The position numbers were made by a program, and so were the translations under genes. From an uncultured Anaerolineaceae bacterium (lineage in GTDB: Bacteria; Chloroflexota; Anaerolineae; Promineifilales; Promineifilaceae): a DNA stretch of 27,167 nucleotides. The stretch covers positions 1-27,167 of the forward strand of contig CALBTC010000241.1 of assembly GCA_937967805.1 (NCBI GenBank), given 5' to 3'. Below the pieces are notes generated by a model, which did no database searches, had not been told where the DNA came from, and saw only the letters and a list, made by a program, of their open reading frames with translations. Of this stretch, positions 17,356-24,381 are shown one piece after another (positions within the stretch are counted from its first letter, which is position 1; each line of letters begins with the position of its first letter).

Positions 17356-18580
17356 AACTTTTCGTCTGGAGCCTCTGATATGCCGGCATGAACTCGCCCA
17401 ATAATTTCTGTGCCCAATGGCTTTCAGGGAACTTTTGCAGTAAAGAAATGGCCTCCTCATAGAACCGCACTGCCTTTTTCTGTTGGCCGTCCTGTTCATA
17501 GACTGTTGCTAACGTCCCTAGACTATTACCTAAATTGAGCTGGTTGTTTGTCTCACGAAAAATTTCAATGGCCGGAATTAAGTGTTCCGACGCCTTTTCC
17601 CACTCCTGCATCTTCAGATAGACGTTGCCCAAATTATTATAATAAGAAGCAAGCAGATAAAACTCATTTTGCTCACGCAGCACAATCGGGTCTACTCGTA
17701 GAAAGACGGCTTCGGCATCCCTCCATTTTTCTTGCCGAAAAAATAAAGTGCCTAAATTTAGATTAACGGTTACTTTATCCTTATCGTTATTGGTCAGTTC
17801 CAAAACTCCCCATGCGTCTTCGTATGCTTGTTGCGCCAGGATAAACGAGTTTGTCCTCGAATAAACAATACCCAAATCTGTCAAGGTGCGGGCCAAATAC
17901 GTGTGATTATCCAGCTCACGCCATATTTGACTCGTTTGCTGGTAATGTCTAATGGCCGCTGGCCAATTCCCTATAAATTCCTCAATTTTTCCCAAGCTCA
18001 CGTGAGCAAACGCTTCCATGCGCTTCAGGCGTGGAAGCGTTTGGGCCAGGTCGAGTGCCGCCTGCCCATACTCTTTTGTTTGGTCAACATTTTTTTGGCT
18101 CAGGTAGAATTCAGCAAGACAACTGTAGGTAATCACCAGCAGCTCGTCATTGGCCAATCTTTGCGCTAAATCGAGGGCTACTTTATGCTGAATCTCGGCT
18201 TCGGGCAAGCGGTTATCTAAACGGTAAAGCTGGCCCAGGCGATTTTGTAGACGGCCGTAAATCACCGTTTCCTTCTGCGGCGCAACTGCCAGCGCCTGCT
18301 CAAACACGGGGATCCATTCCATCCAGTAACCGCGCCATTCAGTAAAGTCAAATGTTTGCAGCAACAGCCGGGCCGTATCCTTCCAGGTTGCCGGCTGGTT
18401 GAGACCAAATAAAACGGCCTGATGCAGGTTTTTGCGGCGTTGATCAAGCCACCGCACCTGCTCCGGCCCCAGCGTCTCCGTTTTTTGCAGCCAATAACGC
18501 AGCCCGGCCTGGATACTTTGAATGAACTGCGGACTTGTTTGCACAGGTAGGTTTTGCGAATCTGCGGCAATTGTGTTCAT
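17354..18580 (-). CDS. Tetratricopeptide-repeat protein
   Basis: This 408-residue soluble protein is almost all helical repeats. After about 100 N-terminal residues (YWLQKTETLGPEQVRWLDQRR, FTEWRGYWMEWIPVFEQAL) come six or seven TPR units up to about residue 390, with typical patterns such as GRLQNRLGQLYRLDNRLPEAE, ARTLTDLGIVYSRTN and YYNNLGNVYLKMQEWEKA. The N-terminal part resembles the linker between NB-ARC and TPR in long bacterial NLR-like proteins. It has no HTH, membrane segment or enzyme motif, so it is probably a sensor or scaffold. It is last in the row NB-ARC, TIR, two-TM, TPR, and faces the secreted-peptide gene. One ACGGCCGT lies near its 5' part. Confidence 0.88.
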   Translation of the reverse strand: MNTIAADSQNLPVQTSPQFIQSIQAGLRYWLQKTETLGPEQVRWLDQRRKNLHQAVLFGLNQPATWKDTARLLLQTFDFTEWRGYWMEWIPVFEQALAVAPQKETVIYGRLQNRLGQLYRLDNRLPEAEIQHKVALDLAQRLANDELLVITYSCLAEFYLSQKNVDQTKEYGQAALDLAQTLPRLKRMEAFAHVSLGKIEEFIGNWPAAIRHYQQTSQIWRELDNHTYLARTLTDLGIVYSRTNSFILAQQAYEDAWGVLELTNNDKDKVTVNLNLGTLFFRQEKWRDAEAVFLRVDPIVLREQNEFYLLASYYNNLGNVYLKMQEWEKASEHLIPAIEIFRETNNQLNLGNSLGTLATVYEQDGQQKKAVRFYEEAISLLQKFPESHWAQKLLGEFMPAYQRLQTKS

Positions 18581-18744
18581 AAGCTGTGTTCTTTTGAAAA
18601 CGTAAAAACTATCTATCTCTGAACGCCCCCAAATTAATTCCGCACAATGCTAAAGTTTGCTTCTTCCTTGTACTATTAGGCCTCTTTTACGAGCGGCTTG
18701 ATTTGTGAGCATACTTCAGTCGGTTTACGCTCGCCGAGCCTTTC

Positions 18745-19752
18745 TTACTGCCTGTGCTCAATTAATGCCTTCACCGTTTGTCCCATCGCCTCTTCTAGCC
18801 GTTTACTTCTTTCAAGAACATTGGTCTTTTTGCCGTCTTGGCTCAGAAGGCGAAGTTGACTGAGAAATTGAAAATACACTATTTGTACCTGAATAATTTG
18901 ATTTGCACTTGTACCTATGGCTTTCAGTGGACTGGTTATGAGGGCAGCTATTATGCCGGCCATTCCTAGACCACCAAACGCAATCGCTTCCCATCGTGCG
19001 GTCGTAGCTGCGATAAAAAACGAAGTCGCAACTAAGAGAGAGCCGCCTAGCAAGACAAGCATGTTGACCAACCTGGCCGTATTGAGCGATTTGTTTGCAT
19101 CCTTGAGGGTCTCGTTCACAAGTCGTTCTATTTGATCCGTACTTATACCAGGCACAATAGAAATTAGATTGGAACGTTGGAACTGCTCCCTGTTCTTAAG
19201 CACCTGCTCAATTGTCGCCAAAGTTTCTTCTAGTTCACTTTTCTGTTCACGTTCTATAATTAAATTACCTGATTCCTCCTGAACCCGCTTTGCCAGTCCA
19301 CTTACTTTGTCAAGAACAACGTCATTCTGTAAGTAGTGTGACATCGCACGCAACATGTACTGTGTATTGTCAATTAGCTCGTCAACGTTTTGGTCACACG
19401 GCAGCTTGAAGTAGTGCTCAAAGCGTCTTTGCCAATAGTCATTGACTTCTGGCATTAAGGTAAGATCAGTCAATTTAGAATAAAGGCAAATTGGCACCAT
19501 AGGATATGTGTTGCGCACATGATTGATAAACTCAATTGCTTGTTTGACATCAAGAGTGAAAATGTCTATGAACAAACAGTTGCATCCTTTGTCACGAAAA
19601 AGTGAGTTTGCGGTATTGATCCGATCTCCAATCTCTATAGACTGAATGTAATCTGTTTGAGATTCCATTATCGTTTTCAACACACGTGCGCTGTCCATAT
19701 CGCCTGTAATGATTGCTGGCTTCAACTTTAACAAAGAGGAGACTTGAGTCAT
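18745..19752 (-). CDS. Degenerate receiver-like domain fused to a two-TM module
   Basis: This 335-residue protein begins with an alpha/beta domain (about 10-135) with the outline of a response-regulator receiver: PAIITGD, then CLFIDIF with Asp63 where the phosphorylated Asp would be, then PICLYSK. The acidic pair at the N-terminus is weak, so phosphorylation is doubtful. Residues 150-225 are charged and helical, probably coiled coil. Two membrane helices follow (about 229-250 and 254-273), then a conserved-looking amphipathic helix (SANQIIQVQIVYFQFLSQ). The two-TM module recalls membrane modules linked to TRADD-N-type domains in cyanobacterial conflict systems, from memory only. The start lies 17 bases after the TIR stop. 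Lower G+C than its flanks. Confidence 0.75.
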   Translation of the reverse strand: MTQVSSLLKLKPAIITGDMDSARVLKTIMESQTDYIQSIEIGDRINTANSLFRDKGCNCLFIDIFTLDVKQAIEFINHVRNTYPMVPICLYSKLTDLTLMPEVNDYWQRRFEHYFKLPCDQNVDELIDNTQYMLRAMSHYLQNDVVLDKVSGLAKRVQEESGNLIIEREQKSELEETLATIEQVLKNREQFQRSNLISIVPGISTDQIERLVNETLKDANKSLNTARLVNMLVLLGGSLLVATSFFIAATTARWEAIAFGGLGMAGIIAALITSPLKAIGTSANQIIQVQIVYFQFLSQLRLLSQDGKKTNVLERSKRLEEAMGQTVKALIEHRQ

Positions 19753-19769
19753 ATTTTCCCGCCTAAAAA

Positions 19770-21101
19770 TTAGATCTCGACCAGTTTTTCGAAGGTAATT
19801 TTCGTAATTCGCCGCGTGTCACGTATTTCCATTCCCGCCTCTGCAACATATTCTACGCCGATGAGCGCTTCAATATCACGCTTGATGTTCGTATAAGCAT
19901 TGTCAAATTTATAAAACTCAGTTAAATATTCCTCGCCCGAAAGTATTTTTGCAATTGCATCTGTTGCAACACCACTAAACCCCGAAAGTATTATTAACTT
20001 TCGCGGGAAACCACCATCGTGAAATGGGTTAGTTGCTACAGTTAAGATGCCATACATCTTTCCTGGATTCCCGCTTTGCTTGACCGGTTCATTATGGAAA
20101 AATCTGTATTCGTTGTCGCCTAGAATTTCTGCTACCCCTTCTGGTTCACCTTCTTTCCTTTCCCAATAAAAGGAGCTTTTCGTATTCTTGCTGTCCTTGA
20201 TAATCACGAACCCCTTCGTCTTAATTCGCTTTGCGTCGTAGGGAGGAATTTTGTGAATCTGTGCAAGACCAATTTCGGCAAAATCACTCACGTCAGGCGA
20301 GCCGATTACAATGCAATCTTTGTTTGTTAGAGTCCGTTGGAGATCAGTTACATGTGAGACTAATAATCCTACTTCTTCAAGATCAGAGCCACGCAACTTT
20401 GCTCTGGGATCTTCAATGGTCACTCTTGCGCTGGGGTAATTGGAAAGAAAGAAATGCGTGATATCCAAAACGGCTCGGTAATCCCACATGTCGATGTTTG
20501 TGCGCCCACCTTGACCTCGGACGTATCGATGAGCTTCTACATTTGCATCACGACCACACGTATAGATGCGAACATCACCGTTCTTTGAAATAGGGCCCCA
20601 AAAACGATTTCGTCTATAGTACGTCTGAGCCTCCAGTACTTTTTGTTGTTCTTGCTTAAGCCTATCCTCTAAAAAGGATATTTCTCCTTCTATGCTATTC
20701 AGTGTACTCCTGAACAAGGCTATTATTAAGTGGTCTACTGAATGTGGTCGCTGAAGTCTCTGTAGCTCTTCTGGAAGATCCTGTTCATTACAGGCTTCAT
20801 CTAATAATACATACATTCGCCTGTTGTCTGGATCATTATCATGGTACTCCAAGAAGGTTTCCCATTCCTGGCGCACATAAGGTGACTTAACAGATGACGT
20901 AGAACAATAAATAACAAGATGCTGACTCTGTGCCAACGCAGCTATTATCTCGGGTGCAAATTCCCTTCCCGTCGATAAGTTCCTTTCAGACAGAAACACT
21001 TGAAGTTTGTGATCTAGCATCGTTTCATGAATCACACGGACTTTATTTGAGTCATGGTGAGAGTAACTAATGAATACGTGATATTTGAATTGTTTATACA
21101 T
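19770..21101 (-). CDS. TIR-domain protein with C-terminal alpha/beta domain
   Basis: This 443-residue protein starts with a TIR domain (about 5-130): FISYSHHD (10-17), VFLSERNLSTGREF and a probable catalytic Glu79 in SPYVRQEWE. Many bacterial TIR domains cut NAD+ in antiphage defence; others only signal. A charged helical linker (about 135-165) leads to a large domain (about 175-440) with Rossmann-like segments CIVIGSPDVSDFAEIGLA (263-280) and KLIILSGFSGVATDAIAKIL (368-387). I do not recognise this domain; a ligand sensor is likely. GGAGG 8 bases before ATG 21101 is a strong ribosome-binding site. G+C is low (for example 26 of 60 bases at 20041-20100), and no ACGGCCGT occurs in the gene. Confidence 0.85.
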   Translation of the reverse strand: MYKQFKYHVFISYSHHDSNKVRVIHETMLDHKLQVFLSERNLSTGREFAPEIIAALAQSQHLVIYCSTSSVKSPYVRQEWETFLEYHDNDPDNRRMYVLLDEACNEQDLPEELQRLQRPHSVDHLIIALFRSTLNSIEGEISFLEDRLKQEQQKVLEAQTYYRRNRFWGPISKNGDVRIYTCGRDANVEAHRYVRGQGGRTNIDMWDYRAVLDITHFFLSNYPSARVTIEDPRAKLRGSDLEEVGLLVSHVTDLQRTLTNKDCIVIGSPDVSDFAEIGLAQIHKIPPYDAKRIKTKGFVIIKDSKNTKSSFYWERKEGEPEGVAEILGDNEYRFFHNEPVKQSGNPGKMYGILTVATNPFHDGGFPRKLIILSGFSGVATDAIAKILSGEEYLTEFYKFDNAYTNIKRDIEALIGVEYVAEAGMEIRDTRRITKITFEKLVEI

Positions 21102-21220
21102 TTGGTCTTCCTCCCAATTTTTCAGATCTTAAACGGTGCATGGGACTTCGAGCATTTTTTAAACCAATTTTTTTGATTTGTGATGTGGTTGCACAAAACT
21201 TAGGCTAAATTACTCAATTA

Positions 21221-22642
21221 CTATAGTGGAAAATGGATTATTTCGGTTCGCAAGAAAGTATCTGTCAATCGGTGAATCCCGTATCGTTTTTCGTGCAGTC
21301 CGCCTTCCACTTCCAACAAAGAGCGCTGCCGCAGCTCTTCGATGGCCGGCCAGATTTCAGCCTCAGACAGCCCGCTGATGGTGAGGAGATAATCCACATC
21401 GGCCGGTTCCAGGGCCAGGGGCATGGATTGCAGAAGTTTACGGCCGTTTTCGCTCAATGTTTGCCACGTTTGCCAAAAGATATGCTTGTACATCTTCATC
21501 ACCTCACCCGGATGGTTGCGGGTGAGGCCATCTAGCAAGCGATTCAGCGGCAGGATATCCAGTAAGTTGACCACAATTTTAATGGCAAACGGATTACCGC
21601 CCGTCTGGGCATATATCTTGTTCAAATCTTCATCTGTGGCTTCGGCTACGGCCGTCACGCCACTTTCGGCCGCATGATGCCGCATGAGAGCCGCGCTGTC
21701 GGCAAAGCTCAGCTCATCCAAGGGCATATCTAAGACGGCCGCTTGCTTAGCTGCTCGCGTGCGGGTGGTCAGAATAAATTTTGAGGGATTGGCCAATTCA
21801 TGCAAATGGTTCAATAAAAAAGAGGTGTCTTCTGCCGCCTCTAAGTTATCAATCACCACCAAATACATCTGGCTTTTCAGGGCATGGCGCACTTTTGCTT
21901 CCCGTTCAGGTAGGGCAAGCGGAACCGTCGCCCCCGGATACAGATGCGTTAGTAGTTCATGCACGATTTTTTCATAGGTTAAACTGGGCGATATGGCCTG
22001 TCCGCTAATTGAATGGGGCGAGGCTGCTTTGATCCAGACGACGTGGGTAAACGTGAGCTGCTGAATGAGCAAACGGGTGATGGAATTAGCAACGGCCGTT
22101 TTCCCCAATCCCCCCATTCCCACCAACGCCACGACCCACGGTGTGCCCGGCGCTGTCAAATGTTCTAGCAACAATTGGCACAGATCATCCACACCAAACA
22201 GGCGCGTAAAAGTGGGTGGTGGCAGCAAGCTTTCTAAAGATTGAGATCGTTCTCGCTTAATATCTTGTTCTCGCCCCTGCAAAATCTCCACCAACTGCTC
22301 AATACCATCCCGCTGCATCCGGCTTATTTGGTGGGTGCTAAAGTTCATATCATGCGCCACTTCTTGAATGGCGCGTTTTTCTACAAAGCGGAGCCGTAAT
22401 ACTTTGGCACAGCGGGCATTTTGCTTTTCCAAATCCCCAATGGCCTCTTTAAGCACCTGATTGGTTGCCGCCCGCAGCAGCGCCGGATTATCCCCGGCAT
22501 CTAACGTTTCCTGTGCCTCTTGTACAGACAATAAATTCCCCAGCAATGTTTCAGGCTCAGCATTTTGTTTGCCCCAACTGCTTAATGCTTTCCGCACAAC
22601 ATCATAATTTGTCTGTTCCGCACCGATTAATGGTCGTGACAT
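21221..22642 (-). CDS. NB-ARC (STAND) ATPase with sigma-like helix-turn-helix
   Basis: This 473-residue protein has three parts. Residues about 65-122 resemble a sigma region 4 helix-turn-helix (RCAKVLRLRFVEKRAIQEVA, NFSTHQISRMQRDGI). Residues about 145-380 are an NB-ARC domain: P-loop GMGGLGKT (175-182), kinase-2 YLVVIDNLE (260-268), FILTTRTR (289-296) and a GLPL-like TGGNPFAI (347-354). A winged-helix domain ends in GIHRLTD (455-461), at the place of the MHD motif. It stops there, with no C-terminal repeats, which a bacterial NLR would normally have; a separate TPR gene lies downstream. AGGAAG supports ATG 22642. Three ACGGCCGT copies and high G+C contrast with the TIR gene 119 bases downstream. 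Confidence 0.9.
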   Translation of the reverse strand: MSRPLIGAEQTNYDVVRKALSSWGKQNAEPETLLGNLLSVQEAQETLDAGDNPALLRAATNQVLKEAIGDLEKQNARCAKVLRLRFVEKRAIQEVAHDMNFSTHQISRMQRDGIEQLVEILQGREQDIKRERSQSLESLLPPPTFTRLFGVDDLCQLLLEHLTAPGTPWVVALVGMGGLGKTAVANSITRLLIQQLTFTHVVWIKAASPHSISGQAISPSLTYEKIVHELLTHLYPGATVPLALPEREAKVRHALKSQMYLVVIDNLEAAEDTSFLLNHLHELANPSKFILTTRTRAAKQAAVLDMPLDELSFADSAALMRHHAAESGVTAVAEATDEDLNKIYAQTGGNPFAIKIVVNLLDILPLNRLLDGLTRNHPGEVMKMYKHIFWQTWQTLSENGRKLLQSMPLALEPADVDYLLTISGLSEAEIWPAIEELRQRSLLEVEGGLHEKRYGIHRLTDTFLRTEIIHFPL

Positions 22643-22765
22643 GGTTGCTTCCTACTCTTCTCTAAAGTAAGGCAAAAGGGGTGCAAAAACCACCCTTTCG
22701 CCGCAAGTAATCGCAAAAAAGCGCACAAAAACACCGGTTTATGAAAAACAAGCATGCACGCATCT

Positions 22766-22774
22766 TGTTATAAT
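22766..22774 (+). promoter_or_regulatory. Extended -10 promoter in the divergent gap
   Basis: TGTTATAAT again has a perfect TATAAT (22769-22774) with an upstream TG. It lies 147 bases before the DJ-1-like gene, in the 22643-22920 gap shared with the divergent NB-ARC gene. A purine-rich GGGGAGGTGGGGGAGGAG tract (22833-22850) lies between. No -35 match was found. Confidence 0.5.
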
Positions 22775-22920
22775 TTCATCAACCTCGTTGTCAGTCTCAC
22801 TTCTCATTTTCGTGCCCAATGTTATGAGAATTGGGGAGGTGGGGGAGGAGCCTTTTTTCATCGAAACCGGCCTCCTAGACTTCTCAATCATACCAGCATC
22901 TGTTCTGGGTGTAAACCGTT

Positions 22921-23406
22921 ATGATTTCAACAAAACAGAAGCATAATAATAACGTTGCCATCCTCATCAGCCCCGGTTTTGCCGAAAATGACGTCGTCTA
23001 CTGCCTGAGCCAAATGCGGGCGGCCGGTTTACCCACCTCGTTACTGGGCGCATCAACACAAACGACGCCCGGACAGCATGGCTTACTGGTCGTGCCTGAT
23101 TATTCGCTCGATGAACTAGACAGCCATGTCTATTTTCGCCTCATCATCATTCCCGGCAGCTATGAATGTGTCACAAATTTACTCATGGCGCCCGGCTTCC
23201 ACACGCAAGTCAAAGAATATGGCAGTTTGGATGGCACAAACGGCCGTATCGCCATCCTCACCGAAGCCGAAAAGGCCCTGCAACAGGCAAAACTATTTGT
23301 CAATGCCTCAGACAAAATCTGGCGTCAGTCTGACCAAACGCTGGAATCTTTCTGCCAGCAGCTCATCCAGTTTGCCCAAGATCATTCTTTAACCCATCCG
23401 CTATAA
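22921..23406 (+). CDS. DJ-1/PfpI-like protein lacking the usual cysteine
   Basis: This 161-residue protein has the outline of a DJ-1/PfpI fold: VAILISPGFAENDVVYCLSQMRAAG at 12-36, a middle strand VYFRLIIIPGSYECV (about 70-84), and GRIAILTEAEKAL (about 108-120) where the family has its nucleophile elbow. That elbow normally holds a Cys, but here it reads AILTEA. It is therefore probably not an active peptidase, deglycase or amidase of the usual kind and may bind a small molecule. The start ATG 22921 has only a weak ribosome-binding site (GGGTG about 11 bases upstream). One ACGGCCGT lies inside. Confidence 0.65.
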   Translation: MISTKQKHNNNVAILISPGFAENDVVYCLSQMRAAGLPTSLLGASTQTTPGQHGLLVVPDYSLDELDSHVYFRLIIIPGSYECVTNLLMAPGFHTQVKEYGSLDGTNGRIAILTEAEKALQQAKLFVNASDKIWRQSDQTLESFCQQLIQFAQDHSLTHPL

Positions 23407-23440
23407 ATTACGCCCCTTTTACACAAAAATGCAGGGCCAA

Positions 23441-23449
23441 TGCTATAAT
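23441..23449 (+). promoter_or_regulatory. Extended -10 promoter of the frameshifted gene
   Basis: TGCTATAAT has a perfect TATAAT (23444-23449) with an upstream TG, 47 bases before the ATG at 23496. No good -35 box is seen. Confidence 0.55.
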
Positions 23450-23495
23450 CAAACCACTTTTCACAGACTGTTCTTGCCGGCTGGAGAAAGAGATT

Positions 23496-24161
23496 ATGGA
23501 CATTATCCTAGCAGATGAACGCGCATTTTTACTCAAAGAACAATTGAGCCTGGAACAGGCAGAAGGGCGTGCCTGGGAGAAAAAAGTGGATGCATTCGGC
23601 CGTATCGTGAAGGTAGCCAGCTTTTTGCAACGTCCCAAAGACAGTGACTTTGAGCTTATCTACAAAGAACATCGCTACGAACCATTTTGGCACATTGTTT
23701 GCCGGGCCCGCTACGTCTATGAGCGCCGCCGCGAATACCCCATTACGCTCAGCGGCCCTGAGGTGCAGGCGGTGACATTGGATGAGAAGAAGTTTGAGGT
23801 GACAAACGGCCGTATCCACCTCACCCTCACCGAGCATTGCCGCGAAGAGCCGGCCCGCACCCTTTTTCTGGATGGCTACAGTAACCAGCCAGACGAAACT
23901 AAGCCAATACCTCAAATACCCCGCCAACGAAGTGCCGCCCGACCATCTAGAGGAGTTAGGCAAGCAAGGGGCCATCGTGTTGCCGGTTCAGGCTCGCGCC
24001 TCCGCTGTTGTCCGCGATGTGCTGCTGGGCGTCCTCAAAAGCATCCAGGCCGATACCATTCTGGAAGATTCTGTGGAAATTGCCAACGTCGATCTTTACT
24101 ATCGCCCCGTGTACGCCTTTCAATACCGCTGGCGTTCCAAAGAAAAAGAAGCTATTGTTGA
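23496..24161 (+). CDS. Gene of unknown function, 5' part before an apparent frameshift
   Basis: From ATG 23496 (GGAG about 11 bases upstream) about 133 codons read as sensible protein (LADERAFLLKEQLSLEQAEG, YEPFWHIVCRARYVYERRREYP, LTEHCREEPARTLFLDGYS). After about 23897 this frame turns into low-quality sequence rich in Arg, Pro and Ser up to the stop at 24161, while the good sequence continues in the +1 frame (see 23872-24354). Removing one A from the AAA at 23896-23898 joins them as PDELSQYLKYP. The joined protein would have about 285 residues. No family is recognised. Sequencing error, true mutation or programmed shift are all possible. Confidence 0.6.
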   Translation: MDIILADERAFLLKEQLSLEQAEGRAWEKKVDAFGRIVKVASFLQRPKDSDFELIYKEHRYEPFWHIVCRARYVYERRREYPITLSGPEVQAVTLDEKKFEVTNGRIHLTLTEHCREEPARTLFLDGYSNQPDETKPIPQIPRQRSAARPSRGVRQARGHRVAGSGSRLRCCPRCAAGRPQKHPGRYHSGRFCGNCQRRSLLSPRVRLSIPLAFQRKRSYC

Positions 24162-24354
24162 ATATGATGCCGTCACCAGCGAGCTGCGCACCGACGGCAA
24201 AACCTTCCAACAGTACGTAGGCAAGCTGCTGGACCCCGAGTTCCTGTTCGATGTGGGGGCCGACACCATCGATCTGCTGGTGCCGGGCGGCGGCCTGGCC
24301 GTGAAACTGGCCCGCAAAGGCATCGACGTGGCCCGCAACCGCAGCAGTTCATAA
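23872..24354 (+). CDS. Gene of unknown function, 3' part after the frameshift
   Basis: This frame gives about 150 residues of sensible protein after the proposed shift near 23896: LSQYLKYPANEVPPDHLEEL, VDLYYRPVYAFQYRWRSKEKEAIVEYDAVTSEL and a C-terminal stretch LLVPGGGLAVKLARKGIDVA. The ATG at 23872 has no ribosome-binding site, so independent translation is unlikely. The ABC-F gene starts 27 bases after the stop. I do not recognise the domain; repeated short strands with YAFQYRW suggest a beta-rich fold. Confidence 0.6.
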   Translation: MATVTSQTKLSQYLKYPANEVPPDHLEELGKQGAIVLPVQARASAVVRDVLLGVLKSIQADTILEDSVEIANVDLYYRPVYAFQYRWRSKEKEAIVEYDAVTSELRTDGKTFQQYVGKLLDPEFLFDVGADTIDLLVPGGGLAVKLARKGIDVARNRSSS

Positions 24355-24381
24355 TTTTTCCAGACACAGACGCAGTACCTT

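Noticed and set aside
22811..22945. Short GTG-started frame upstream of the DJ-1-like gene
   Set aside because: It overlaps the better-supported start at 22921, has no ribosome-binding site and no recognisable feature.
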